A program made the translations under genes and the position numbers. Of a stretch of 64,000 nt of DNA, positions 10,001 to 18,362 are shown piece after piece (within the stretch, counting starts at the first letter, position 1; every line of letters starts with the position of its first letter). The notes below the pieces were generated by a model. That model searched no databases, was not told the origin of the DNA, and worked only from the letters and a program-made list of their open reading frames with translations. The stretch comes from Snuella lapsa (GTDB taxonomy: Bacteria > Bacteroidota > Bacteroidia > Flavobacteriales > Flavobacteriaceae), in NCBI RefSeq assembly GCF_039539345.1, contig NZ_BAABCY010000032.1:124001-188000 (forward strand). Reading direction: 5' to 3'.

Positions 10001-11212
10001 AAATTTACACCTCAGGAAGGCACCATCAGTTTAAAAGCCAGACTAAAAAAAGAGCAAGATAGTATCGAAATTACCATTAATGATTCGGGTCCTGGTATTG
10101 AAAAAGAAGAACTTCAAAATATATTTATGTTATTCTATCAATCGGAAACGGGCAAACGCAAAAAGGGCTTAGGTATTGGGCTTGCTTTGGTTAAAGAACT
10201 GGTAGCACTTCATAATGGAAAAATTAAGGTGAAATCCTCAAAAGAAAAAGGCACACAATTTAAAGTTGCCTTAAGCACTAAAGAAAATAATTTAAGGGAA
10301 GACCAAAAAGTTTCAATAACGGATAAAGTACCTTCTTTAAATTCTTCTTTAAATTTAGAGTTGGATGGCGTCCTAATGAATTCTTCTAAAAGCATCCAAA
10401 AACCAGAAAACACCCTTCTTATTGTTGAAGACAATATTGAAATGCAGATTTTTTTAAGAGATATATTTCATAACTCATATAACATTATAATCGCCGACGA
10501 TGGCAAACAAGGCATTGCATTGGCTAAAAAGCATATCCCAGATCTAATAATAAGCGATGTAATGATGCCCGAGTTAAATGGGATTGACATGTGTAAAAAA
10601 CTCCAAAAAAATGCTCTTACAGCCCATATTCCTGTCATACTTTTAACAGCAAGAAATACCACTGCCGCCAGATTGCACGGCTTACAATCTGGAGCTATTG
10701 AATTTATTCAAAAACCTTTTAATTTCAATGAGCTCTTTATTAAAGTTAATAATATTATTAATGCAAAAAACAAAACACTCTCCAAATACAAAACCGAATT
10801 AATAAGTCTTCCTGAAGACTCTAACTTACAATCTAAAGATGAAATTTTTATACAACGTTTAACCGAAGAAATTTCGAAACAACTAGATAACCCGGACTTT
10901 AAATTAGAAGAGCTGGCAAACATAATTGACATGAGTTATTCTAGTATTTATAGAAAATGCCAAGAAATTACAGGCAAAACACTTATTGATTTTTACAGAA
11001 CCTTACGTATAAAAAAAGCAGCATTACTCATTCTCAAGTATAATTACAATATTAATGAAGCAGCTTTTATGGTTAGCTATAGAGATATTAAGTATTTTAG
11101 AAAATGCTTTAAAGAAGAATTTGGAAAAACACCTATGGCTTTAAAAAAGGACTCTCAAAAAAAAGGATTAAATCACGTTTTAAATGAGCATAAAATACAT
11201 TTTTCCATATAA
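7085..11212 (+). CDS. Hybrid two-component system regulator (SusR/HTCS family)
   Basis: This 1,375-residue protein combines a sensor, kinase and transcription factor. In order: signal peptide (about 1-31), a periplasmic two-bladed propeller of Reg_prop repeats (about 35-690; recurrent LWIGTDGKGLNRI-type units), a Y_Y_Y domain (about 712-780), a transmembrane helix (about 795-815), the histidine-kinase H-box KMSHEIQTPLSLI with His851, an HATPase with NAFKFTP and GLGIGLALVKEL, a receiver domain with phospho-acceptor Asp1158 in ISDVMMPELNG, and an AraC-type HTH at the C-terminus. Such proteins sense a periplasmic oligosaccharide and activate the neighbouring PUL, here the divergent GH109-susCD genes. 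ATG 7085 was chosen over TTG 7016 because it gives a proper signal peptide and a plausible leader. The H-box has Q where most have R (HEIQTP rather than HEIRTP), a mild variation. Confidence 0.95.
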   Translation: MSFCHLINKTGIRKLLTVYLLIMPTCFSIGQSNSYFIKLDRTFNASCNIEEGPLGYLWFINDDGLYKYNGLDYSILRYREIFGEDFNGDSNYKIKKDHHKNLWLYTLKGELTKIDSLGNYSSYKSYISGKDKANYIISISSDDHYTWFGSNKGIIYRYDQKSSEFKKIVDLSTLSLKSTSFFSIAVVNYDQLFFSTSDGLLYRYNLNSGTFQTLNLTENEFNKIDLLNDKLGILWIATYYDGLIKLDVTNNRIIQRYGLFEERDNVNRYAIFRCLHIDNYGTLWAGTDGSGLYKIENDKALIFKKDENNPFTLSDNTVNYISSDSHGNIVLTLKKGIINILPNNLSNISFFSGLKNNAPLNVDVLSSLKSSDGSLWIGTDGKGLNRILPDYTTVQYNKLKSGNLYFKGEYINALQEDPQNIIWIGTYLNGLWVYDPKTNIFKNIEITNLNGTELNDITEIFIDSKKRVWVSSYGCLSIFSENQKLLAKFDYSKHGLFGRASECIIEDENGVIWVGVLDGGLFRFNESSDGLSNSYFTRHNYYIKAVGDNRNYNPKFLSTDNDGSIWISTTSGQVIKFNLKDYTFQNYSRANYLGNYFYFSALAENKDNLWLGSNRGLHHYNLKTNALTSYFEIDGLTGDNFSRHNAAKDKNGLLYFGSEYGVNVINPATINKENINSHIYINEIEILNKPASSILGDPLFKNIVERTTKINVNYDQASFSFRFSAIGNIISSNYHYAYRLKGFDKNWIPARPDRRATYTKIPHGTYIFEVKAGSENGIWDIPPKAITITINPPWWLSNIAYLSYFIIFLLIGYGVYLWIRLKKKLVKEAWENQKEKELYGLKMNFFAKMSHEIQTPLSLILGPIDDMLDRAKSTGNFLLKQRLQIIKNNAHRLSRIASELTTVRNKELDKIRIYATKKDLILHLKEIAESFAEQARFKHIDFIQEYPSEEVTLWYDSDKIEHVFYNLLSNAFKFTPQEGTISLKARLKKEQDSIEITINDSGPGIEKEELQNIFMLFYQSETGKRKKGLGIGLALVKELVALHNGKIKVKSSKEKGTQFKVALSTKENNLREDQKVSITDKVPSLNSSLNLELDGVLMNSSKSIQKPENTLLIVEDNIEMQIFLRDIFHNSYNIIIADDGKQGIALAKKHIPDLIISDVMMPELNGIDMCKKLQKNALTAHIPVILLTARNTTAARLHGLQSGAIEFIQKPFNFNELFIKVNNIINAKNKTLSKYKTELISLPEDSNLQSKDEIFIQRLTEEISKQLDNPDFKLEELANIIDMSYSSIYRKCQEITGKTLIDFYRTLRIKKAALLILKYNYNINEAAFMVSYRDIKYFRKCFKEEFGKTPMALKKDSQKKGLNHVLNEHKIHFSI

Positions 11213-11241
11213 CAATATTTACCTGTATGGTCAATTGTACA

Positions 11242-11703
11242 CTAAATATAATACTCGGTAGTCTGAAAAATTTCTTTAAGTACAAAATAACTTTCCAAAA
11301 CACCAATATTTTCAATTTTAGACAGTTTTGTTCTCACAAATTCATGATACACATCAAGGCTTTCTAAGTTAATTTTTAAAAAAAAATCGACTTTCCCTGC
11401 CATATGATAACATTCCTGAACTTCATGCAGTGCTCGAATTTGTCTGTCAAATTTGTCAATAAATCCTTGATCATGATAACGCAACGATACCATACAAATA
11501 GCTGTGACAGGTCTTTGGATTTTTTTTTTGTCTAAAAGTGCCACATAATTTTTTATAAATCCTTTTTTCTCTAAGCGTCTAATACGCTCATATACTGGCG
11601 AAACTGTTAGATTTAACATTTCTGCTATTTCTTTCGTTGTCTTTTTGGAATCCTTTTGCAGGATACGCAAAATATTTAAATCGACTTCATCTATTTTTTC
11701 CAT
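11242..11703 (-). CDS. Lrp/AsnC-family transcriptional regulator
   Basis: The 153-residue product has an N-terminal winged HTH (EVDLNILRILQKDSKKTTKEIAEM; recognition region SPVYERIRRLEKKGFI) and a C-terminal RAM/AsnC effector-binding domain containing YHMAGKVDFFLKI, the usual G(x)(x)D block. Size is normal for the family. It is divergent from the threonine dehydrogenase and kbl genes 169 bp away, so regulation of threonine or glycine catabolism is the natural inference, as with Lrp control of tdh-kbl in other bacteria. It converges with the HTCS gene with only 29 bp between stops and no clear terminator. Confidence 0.93.
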   Translation of the reverse strand: MEKIDEVDLNILRILQKDSKKTTKEIAEMLNLTVSPVYERIRRLEKKGFIKNYVALLDKKKIQRPVTAICMVSLRYHDQGFIDKFDRQIRALHEVQECYHMAGKVDFFLKINLESLDVYHEFVRTKLSKIENIGVLESYFVLKEIFQTTEYYI

Positions 11704-11713
11704 CTAAAGATAA

Positions 11714-11755
11714 ATTTACTTTTAAGCTTTTATTTACATCACTATAAAAGTAAAT
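11714..11755. promoter_or_regulatory. Inverted repeat upstream of the Lrp gene, candidate autoregulatory site
   Basis: ATTTACTTTTA (11714-11724) is matched by its perfect reverse complement TAAAAGTAAAT (11745-11755), 31 bp apart centre to centre (three helical turns). A near copy, ATTTTACTTTT, lies at about 11785-11795. Repeated, helically phased sites are typical of Lrp-family proteins, but AT-rich DNA makes chance matches easy. Confidence 0.35.
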
Positions 11756-11842
11756 AATAATAAATAAATTCAAAATAAAAGATGATTTTACTTTTTTTAT
11801 TATTTAAGAAAGATGTTTTAATTGCAAAACATTGATTTTAAG

Positions 11843-11850
11843 TAATTTTG
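11843..11850 (+). promoter_or_regulatory. Predicted -7 element (TAATTTTG) for the tdh-kbl operon
   Basis: TAATTTTG fits TAnnTTTG exactly, with ATTG 18 bp upstream as a possible -33 element. It lies 22 bp before the dehydrogenase ATG, giving a very short leader. Confidence 0.5.
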
Positions 11851-11872
11851 TTCTTTACTAACTTATAATATA

Positions 11873-12826
11873 ATGACACAAGACACCATATTAATAACGG
11901 GATCTAGCGGACAACTAGGTTCTGTTCTATCAAAAAGACTTCAAGATAAATTCGGGGTTAATAATGTTATCGCTACCGACTTAAGGGATAATGCTTCATT
12001 TGTCGGTCAATTTGAAATATTGGATGCTACAGATTTTGAGGCTTTAACAGCTATTGTTATAAAGTATAATGTTACTCAAATTTATCATATGGCCGCTATT
12101 TTATCGGCAAATGGCGAAAAGAATCCGCTATTAACTTGGGATATCAACATGAAAACATTTTTTAATGTACTTGAAGTATCCAGACTACATAATATTAGTA
12201 AGGTATTTTTCCCAAGTTCGATTGCTGTTTTTGGAGCTAATGTAAATCGCAACAACACACCTCAAGATTCTAACCTAACACCTGCAACAGTATACGGCAT
12301 GACCAAAGCTGCCGGTGAAAATTGGGCCAATTATTATTATAAAAAATACGGATTGGATATTCGTTCTATTCGTTATCCTGGCGTTATAGGATACCAATCC
12401 TTACCAGGTGGAGGTACTACAGATTACGCTGTGGACATTTTTCATAAAGCTATTAAAAATGAATCTTTTGAATGTTTTTTAAGTGAAAAGACCACGCTTC
12501 CAATGATTTATATGGATGATGCCATAAGAGCAACTATTGAAATTATGGATGCGCCTTCTGAAAACATTAAAACCAGAACTTCATACAATATTGCGGGTGT
12601 AAGCTTTAATCCTGAAGAAATAACAAATGCAATCCAAACTATTTATCCCGATTTTAAAGTAACTTACAAACCCGATTTTAGACAAGATATTGCAGATTCG
12701 TGGCCAAAAAGTATTGATGACACAAATGCCAAGAATGATTGGAATTGGAAACCAAATTACAATTTGGAAACCATGACTGAAGATATGATTGAAAACCTAA
12801 AAGCAACTTATTTAGAAAAAATTTAA
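11873..12826 (+). CDS. tdh: L-threonine 3-dehydrogenase, SDR (epimerase-like) type
   Basis: The 317-residue product has an N-terminal dinucleotide site ITGSSGQLGSVLSKRL, the SSIAVFG segment and a catalytic YGMTKAAGE (YxxxK) motif of the extended SDR family, then IRYPGVIGY and SLPGGGTTDYAVDIF, a block characteristic of the SDR-type threonine dehydrogenases known from Flavobacterium. It oxidises L-threonine with NAD+ to 2-amino-3-ketobutyrate in the cytoplasm. The next gene, 13 bp downstream, encodes the CoA ligase for exactly that product, which makes the assignment strong. This is not the zinc-dependent MDR form found in E. coli. Confidence 0.93.
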   Translation: MTQDTILITGSSGQLGSVLSKRLQDKFGVNNVIATDLRDNASFVGQFEILDATDFEALTAIVIKYNVTQIYHMAAILSANGEKNPLLTWDINMKTFFNVLEVSRLHNISKVFFPSSIAVFGANVNRNNTPQDSNLTPATVYGMTKAAGENWANYYYKKYGLDIRSIRYPGVIGYQSLPGGGTTDYAVDIFHKAIKNESFECFLSEKTTLPMIYMDDAIRATIEIMDAPSENIKTRTSYNIAGVSFNPEEITNAIQTIYPDFKVTYKPDFRQDIADSWPKSIDDTNAKNDWNWKPNYNLETMTEDMIENLKATYLEKI

Positions 12827-12839
12827 ATCTAAAGACATT

Positions 12840-14027
12840 ATGTACAGTATTAAAAATGACTTATTAAACGATATTCAAGACATAAAAGATAGCGGTCTTT
12901 ATAAAGACGAACGTATTATAACATCTAAACAAGGTGCTCTAATAAATACAACAGCCCAAAACGAAGTACTTAACTTCTGTGCCAACAACTATTTGGGGCT
13001 AGCGGCAAACCCCGATGTTCTTGAGGCTGGAATAGAAGCTATTAAAACTCATGGTTTCGGACTTTCTTCTGTGCGGTTTATTTGTGGAACACAAGATATT
13101 CACAAAGAACTGGAGAAAAAAACTGCCGAATTTTTAGGCATGGAAGACTGTATTTTATATGCTGCCGCTTTTGATGCCAATGGAGGACTTTTTGAACCAT
13201 TGTTAAATGCCGAGGATGCTATAATATCGGATGAACTCAATCATGCTTCTATCATTGACGGCATTCGCTTATGTAAGGCGAAGCGATTTAGGTTCAAGCA
13301 CAACAACATGGAGGACTTAGAAGAGCAACTTAAAGCTGCTAGTTCTTCTAGACGCATATTAATAGTTACCGATGGCTCTTTCTCTATGGATGGCACTATC
13401 GCTCAACTTGATAAAATATGTGACCTAGCCGATAAGTACAATGCTCTAGTAATGATAGACGAATGTCACTCCACTGGATTTTTAGGAGCTACTGGAAGAG
13501 GGTCTCATGAGTATAACAACGTTATGGGGCGCATTGACATTATAACGGGTACTTATGGAAAAGCCCTTGGCGGTGCTTCCGGTGGGTTTACAGCTGCTAG
13601 AAAAGAAATAGTAGATATTTTAAGACAGCATTCACGCCCTTATTTGTTTTCAAACACCTTAGCACCGGCCATTGTTGGAGCTACCTTAAAAGTACTGGAC
13701 ATTCTTAAAGCATCTACACACTTAAAAGACAAATTGGAGGCCAACACCAAACAATTTCGTTCGGGAATGACTGCTGCTGGGTTTAACATTGTAGAAGGCA
13801 CCCACCCTATAGTTCCTATTATGCTAGGTGAGGCAACCATAGCACAGGAGTTCGCTAAACGCCTTTTGGATGAAGGTATTTATGTTATTGGATTCTTTTA
13901 TCCTGTGGTCCCTAAAGGTAAAGCCAGGATTCGAGTTCAGTTGTCTGCTGCTCATGAACCAGAGCATGTTGACAAAGCTATTAAAGCATTTATAAAAGTT
14001 GGAAAAGAATTAAACGTCATTTCGTAA
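12840..14027 (+). CDS. kbl: Glycine C-acetyltransferase (2-amino-3-ketobutyrate CoA ligase)
   Basis: The 395-residue product belongs to the alpha-oxoamine synthase family of PLP enzymes. Seen are NFCANNYLGLAANP at the N-terminus, the VTDGSFSMDGTIAQLDKICDLA block, DECHSTGFLGATGRGS and the PLP-lysine motif TYGKALGGASGGF (Lys241), then SRPYLFSNTLAPA. It cleaves 2-amino-3-ketobutyrate with CoA to glycine and acetyl-CoA. It is co-transcribed with tdh and ends in a clear terminator. Confidence 0.96.
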   Translation: MYSIKNDLLNDIQDIKDSGLYKDERIITSKQGALINTTAQNEVLNFCANNYLGLAANPDVLEAGIEAIKTHGFGLSSVRFICGTQDIHKELEKKTAEFLGMEDCILYAAAFDANGGLFEPLLNAEDAIISDELNHASIIDGIRLCKAKRFRFKHNNMEDLEEQLKAASSSRRILIVTDGSFSMDGTIAQLDKICDLADKYNALVMIDECHSTGFLGATGRGSHEYNNVMGRIDIITGTYGKALGGASGGFTAARKEIVDILRQHSRPYLFSNTLAPAIVGATLKVLDILKASTHLKDKLEANTKQFRSGMTAAGFNIVEGTHPIVPIMLGEATIAQEFAKRLLDEGIYVIGFFYPVVPKGKARIRVQLSAAHEPEHVDKAIKAFIKVGKELNVIS

Positions 14028-14055
14028 CACACTCAATCTAATATATCTCTAAATT

Positions 14056-14089
14056 AATAAGCCCTTGAAATAGTTATCAAGGGCTTATT
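14056..14089. terminator. Bidirectional intrinsic terminator between kbl and dctM
   Basis: AATAAGCCCTTGA pairs perfectly with TCAAGGGCTTATT, a 13-bp stem with an 8-nt loop. The A and T ends of the stem give a T-rich tail in both directions, which fits the convergent genes on either side. Confidence 0.85.
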
Positions 14090-14112
14090 TCGTTATATAT
14101 ATTGTGTCTTAT

Positions 14113-15417
14113 TTACAAATCAAATAATCGTGGTAATAACATAGATATTTCAGGGATGTAGGTTACTAATAGCAACACGATAACCATAATTATCAAAAAA
14201 GGAATCAGCGGTTTAACAACCTGAGTAACTGATATATTGGCAATACCACTCCCAACAAAGAGAATAGTTCCTACAGGGGGTGTACACAAACCAATACATA
14301 AGTTAAGTACCATAACAATTCCAAAATGCACAGGTTCCATACCCAATGCAACTACAACTGGCAAGAAAATAGGTGTAAATATAAGTACTGCTGGTGTCAT
14401 ATCCATAAAAGTCCCAACAAGCAACAACACAATATTTATCACCAAAAATATGGCAAACTTATTACTAAAATGACCCAATAAAAAGTTACTCATTAATTCC
14501 GGGATACTTTCAAAGGAAAACAGCCACGACATTGCCATAGAGGTACATATCAAAAACATAACCACCGCTGTAGTTTTGGCACTCGTCAACAATATATCTG
14601 GAAAATCCTTAGTGCTTACATCTCCATAGATCAGAGCCAAAACCGCTGCATATAAAACAGCAATAACCGATGCTTCTGTAGCCGTAAAAATTCCTGCTAC
14701 GATCCCTCCCACAACAACAACTAACAACAATAAACTAAAAAAGGCTTTACTAAAATATCCCCATACCTCTCCAAAACTAGCTCGTGATCCTTTTATAAAA
14801 TCTCTTTTTATCGCAACAAAGGCGACATAACCCATTAACGCAAGGCCTAATAAAATACCTGGTAAATAACCTGCTACAAATAAAGCTGCTACCGATGCAG
14901 ATCCTCCACTTGCCAAGGCGAAAACAATTAAAATATTACTCGGTGGAATCAATAATCCTGTAGTAGAAGACGTTATGTTTACGGAAGCACTAAAGGCTCT
15001 TGGCAATCCTTCTTTCTCCATTCTGTCGGTCATTATACTACCAATTGCAGAGGTAGCAGCCAATGCCGACCCAGAAATGGCACCAAACAACATAGATGCC
15101 AATATATTAACGTATGCCAAGCCTCCAGGAAGACTGGCTACTAAAGATTTGGCAAAATTAATGAGCCTATTGGCTATACCGCCGCGTTTCATTATCTCGC
15201 CAGCTAATACAAAAAATGGAATGGCCAACAATGCAAAGCTGTCAATTCCTGTCGTCATACGTTGGGCAATGGTGGTTAACCCTGGCAATCTATCAATATT
15301 CAACAAGAGGCTAATAGTTGTAGATATTCCAATACTATAAGCCACTGGCACCTTTAGCATCAGTAGTACAAAAAAGCTTAAAAACAGTACCAATATACTT
15401 ATAACTTCAATACTCAT
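14113..15417 (-). CDS. dctM: TRAP transporter large permease subunit
   Basis: The 434-residue integral membrane protein has about 12 hydrophobic segments and DctM-family features: ALLAIPFFVLAGEIMKRGGIA, GAISGSALAATSAIGSIM, a GLLIPPSNILIVFALASGG segment and the C-terminal LGMEPVHFGIVMVLNLCIGLCTPPVGT block. It is the sodium-driven channel subunit of a tripartite ATP-independent periplasmic transporter. The frame opens upstream at 15474 inside dctQ, but ATG 15417, two bases after the dctQ stop, gives the normal N-terminus and was chosen. It is the last gene of the uronate operon. Confidence 0.95.
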   Translation of the reverse strand: MSIEVISILVLFLSFFVLLMLKVPVAYSIGISTTISLLLNIDRLPGLTTIAQRMTTGIDSFALLAIPFFVLAGEIMKRGGIANRLINFAKSLVASLPGGLAYVNILASMLFGAISGSALAATSAIGSIMTDRMEKEGLPRAFSASVNITSSTTGLLIPPSNILIVFALASGGSASVAALFVAGYLPGILLGLALMGYVAFVAIKRDFIKGSRASFGEVWGYFSKAFFSLLLLVVVVGGIVAGIFTATEASVIAVLYAAVLALIYGDVSTKDFPDILLTSAKTTAVVMFLICTSMAMSWLFSFESIPELMSNFLLGHFSNKFAIFLVINIVLLLVGTFMDMTPAVLIFTPIFLPVVVALGMEPVHFGIVMVLNLCIGLCTPPVGTILFVGSGIANISVTQVVKPLIPFLIIMVIVLLLVTYIPEISMLLPRLFDL

Positions 15418-15419
15418 AA

Positions 15420-15911
15420 TTAATCTATTAACTGGTTTGTATAAATTTTCGACATATGATACAACGAAAAACACATAATTAGTAAGCCACTAAGAGGCAT
15501 GATAGCATAAACATAGCCCAAAGGAATTTGTAATGTACCTGATAGTTGATTTAATTTTAAAGTGATAAACACCAAATTAAAACCACCAACAACCATTACT
15601 ATAGCTGCAAACAGAAATATAAATATTTCTATAATTAAAGAAACCTTCTTTTGTTTTTTAGCAGATAGCTTTTGATATAAAAAGTCCATTGACAAATGCT
15701 CTCGCTTGGCATTCAAATATGCTGCTCCAAGAATAGAAAGCCATATCAATGAAAATCGAGCTAACTCTTCAGTCCATGAAAATGATGTTCTTAAAATATA
15801 CCGTGAAAAAACTTGCCACAGGACATCCAAGACCAAAAGACCAAAAATGCTAACCAAAAAAAATTCGATAAGGCGATTAATCTTATTAAACAAAAAATCT
15901 ATACGCTTCAT
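15420..15911 (-). CDS. dctQ: TRAP transporter small permease subunit
   Basis: The 163-residue product has four transmembrane helices and the DctQ pattern: VFSRYILRTSFSWTEELARFSLIWLSILGAA-like central segment (spread over residues 34-64, with the W-x-E-E-L-A-R core) and AKREHLSMDFL. It couples the periplasmic binding protein and the large permease in the inner membrane. It lies 2 bp from both flanking TRAP genes, so translation is probably coupled. Confidence 0.93.
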   Translation of the reverse strand: MKRIDFLFNKINRLIEFFLVSIFGLLVLDVLWQVFSRYILRTSFSWTEELARFSLIWLSILGAAYLNAKREHLSMDFLYQKLSAKKQKKVSLIIEIFIFLFAAIVMVVGGFNLVFITLKLNQLSGTLQIPLGYVYAIMPLSGLLIMCFSLYHMSKIYTNQLID

Positions 15912-15913
15912 AA

Positions 15914-16891
15914 TTATTGTGCTTTTATTTGATGTACTAAATCTGCCAGCTCGGGATACTCTTTTTCGAATGTTTCCAAGACAGATTTTGATTTCTCTGC
16001 GAACAGGGATTTATCTGGAATAATAATTTCCACCCCTTTATCCTTGACTTTTTTCATGGACTCGGCAACAGATTCATTCCAGTACTGTTTTTGTGCTTCA
16101 GATGACTCTGAGGCAGCTGCTTCTACCCATTGTTTTTCCTGATCTGTTAATTTATCCCAATATTTTGTTCCCATGATAAGCACATCTGGTACGGCTGAAT
16201 GCTGATCCAGTGTATAATACTTGCTTATTTCGTAATGATTGGACGATACAAATGATGGCGGATTATTTTCGGCACCATCTACAACCCCTTGTTGAATAGC
16301 CGTATACAACTCGCCATAGGCTAGTGGCGTCGCCGAACCTCCAAGAGCATTAACCATATTAATAGCCATTTGATTGTTCATCACCCTTATTTTCAAGCCC
16401 TTTAAATCTTCCGGTGTCCGTATTGCTTTTTCTTTAGTATAAAAACTTCTGCTACCAGCATCGTAATAACAGAGTCCTCGTAACCAAAACTTACTCCCCT
16501 TTTTTAAAATAGACTTTCCTATCTCGCCTTCTAACACACTAAATTGATGTGCTTTGTCCCGAAACAAATAAGGAATACCTAAGACACTATATTCGGGTAC
16601 AAAATTAGACAAAGTAGCTGCACTTACTTTGGTAATAGCAACACTTCCTATTTGCAACAACTCCAATACTTCACGCTCTGACCCCAATTGCCCATCGGGA
16701 AAAACTTTTACCTCTAACTTTCCATTCGACTTTTTATGAAGCGCTTCCTGAAATTTTAAAATACCTTTATGAACTGGATGCGTTTGTGGTAAACCATGAG
16801 CTAAGTACATTGTTTTTGTACTGGATTCCTTTTTACAAGACCATAGGCCCAACAAAAGAATTAAAGTGATTAGTGTTTTATATCGTTTCAT
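15914..16891 (-). CDS. dctP: TRAP transporter substrate-binding lipoprotein (DctP family), likely hexuronate
   Basis: The 325-residue product has a lipoprotein signal (MKRYKTLITLILLLGLWSC, then KKESS) and DctP-family blocks: HGLPQTHPVHKG, FPDGQLGSEREVLELLQIG, the substrate-carboxylate arginine region LKGLKIRVMNNQ, and TPLAYGELYTAIQQGVVDGAEN. ATG 16891 was chosen over 16906 because the earlier start would overlap uxaC and lengthen the signal. As is usual in Bacteroidota, the binding protein is lipid-anchored. Context with uxaC and uxuA points to a uronic acid ligand such as glucuronate; the sequence alone shows only an organic acid. Confidence 0.92.
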   Translation of the reverse strand: MKRYKTLITLILLLGLWSCKKESSTKTMYLAHGLPQTHPVHKGILKFQEALHKKSNGKLEVKVFPDGQLGSEREVLELLQIGSVAITKVSAATLSNFVPEYSVLGIPYLFRDKAHQFSVLEGEIGKSILKKGSKFWLRGLCYYDAGSRSFYTKEKAIRTPEDLKGLKIRVMNNQMAINMVNALGGSATPLAYGELYTAIQQGVVDGAENNPPSFVSSNHYEISKYYTLDQHSAVPDVLIMGTKYWDKLTDQEKQWVEAAASESSEAQKQYWNESVAESMKKVKDKGVEIIIPDKSLFAEKSKSVLETFEKEYPELADLVHQIKAQ

Positions 16892-16892
16892 A

Positions 16893-18302
16893 CTAATTGA
16901 ATTCAAAATAATTTACAGCATTATTATAACAAATATCTTGTATCATTTTCCCAAGGAATTCTAAATCATCAGGTACTAAGCCCTTATTTACATCGTCTGC
17001 AATCAAATTACATAGAATACGTCTAAAATATTCATGTCTTGGAAAGGACAAAAAACTACGGCTATCTGTTAACATGCCAACAAATCTACTCAACAACCCC
17101 ATATTGGAGAGGGTGTTTACTTGTCTTTCCATGCCGTCTTTCTGGTCTAAAAACCACCATCCAGATCCCCATTGCATTTTTCCGGGTATTCCTCCTTCAT
17201 TAAAATTCCCCATCATCGTTACGAATACTTCATTCTGCGACGGGTTTAAATTATAGGTTATAGTTTTGGCTAGCTGATCACTGCTATTTAGTGCATTAAA
17301 TAATTTAGACATACCATTGGCCATTGGATAATCTCCAATAGAATCGCATCCAACATCGGCTCCAATTTGTTCTTGCAACCTTGTATTATTGTTTCTTAAT
17401 GCTCCCAAATGATATTGTTGTACCCAATTTCTTTTATGGTACTGCTTTCCTAAATATACCAGCAAATAACTTCTGTACTTGTTAATTTCAGAGTCAGATA
17501 ATGGTACGCCTTTTAGATGCTTATCAAAAATAGCCATCACTTCTTCTTCTGTAAATTCCAACATCACAATCGGGTCACCTCCGTAATCACTTAACCGGCA
17601 ACCATTTTTATGAAAATAAGCTATGCGGCCTTCAATAGCCTTCAACAAATCTGAAAAACTATCAATAGAAAACGCTACACAAGCTTCCATCTTTTTTAAA
17701 TAGTTTACAAATCTGGTTTGCCCTATAAAAAACAATTCATCTGGTCGGAATGTAGGCAACACTTTTGTAAAAAAATTGCCTGCTGCTATTTGTTGGTGGT
17801 ATTCCAAAGTATCTGTTGGATCGTCTGTAGTACAGACCAATTCAACATTCATATCTTCCAATAATTGGGCTGGTGTTTTGGAAGCCAATACCACATTTGC
17901 CTTTTCATAGATTTCCTTAGCTGTTCTAGGCTGTAAAATAGCATCAATACCAAAGTAGCGTTTCAATTCTAACTGTGTCCAATGGAACAATGGGTTACGA
18001 ATTGTATAAGGTACTGTTTCTGCCCATTTAAGGAATTTCTCTTCCGGAGATACTGACCCAGTAATAAATATTTCATCAACACCATTAGCTCGCATGGCTC
18101 GCCACTTATAATGATCGCCAGCTAACCAGGCATTGGTTATATTACCTATTGGCTTGTTTTCTGCAATTAACCTAGCTGATAAATGATTATGATAATCAAT
18201 AATGGGCATATTCTTTGCATACCCATGATATAAAATCTCTGCTTCTTTGGATTGGAGTAAAAAATTATCGGTTATAAAGTTTTTTGCTTTTATCTGAGCC
18301 AT
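16893..18302 (-). CDS. uxaC: Glucuronate (uronate) isomerase
   Basis: The 469-residue product is a full-length UxaC of the amidohydrolase-like TIM-barrel superfamily. It shows the metal motif PIIDYHNHLSA near residue 40, then ITNAWLAGDHYKWRAMRANG, HWTQLELKRYFGI, CTTDDPTDTLEYH and the C-terminal GMLTDSRSFLSFPRHEYFRRILCN. It interconverts D-glucuronate and D-fructuronate (or galacturonate and tagaturonate) in the cytoplasm. The stop lies 1 bp before the dctP start. Neighbouring mannonate enzymes favour the glucuronate branch. Confidence 0.97.
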   Translation of the reverse strand: MAQIKAKNFITDNFLLQSKEAEILYHGYAKNMPIIDYHNHLSARLIAENKPIGNITNAWLAGDHYKWRAMRANGVDEIFITGSVSPEEKFLKWAETVPYTIRNPLFHWTQLELKRYFGIDAILQPRTAKEIYEKANVVLASKTPAQLLEDMNVELVCTTDDPTDTLEYHQQIAAGNFFTKVLPTFRPDELFFIGQTRFVNYLKKMEACVAFSIDSFSDLLKAIEGRIAYFHKNGCRLSDYGGDPIVMLEFTEEEVMAIFDKHLKGVPLSDSEINKYRSYLLVYLGKQYHKRNWVQQYHLGALRNNNTRLQEQIGADVGCDSIGDYPMANGMSKLFNALNSSDQLAKTITYNLNPSQNEVFVTMMGNFNEGGIPGKMQWGSGWWFLDQKDGMERQVNTLSNMGLLSRFVGMLTDSRSFLSFPRHEYFRRILCNLIADDVNKGLVPDDLEFLGKMIQDICYNNAVNYFEFN

Positions 18303-18362
18303 TTATATTGATTATCTGTTTTATTTGTTAGCATTATTTTTTTAGATTGAACATTTAAATCA

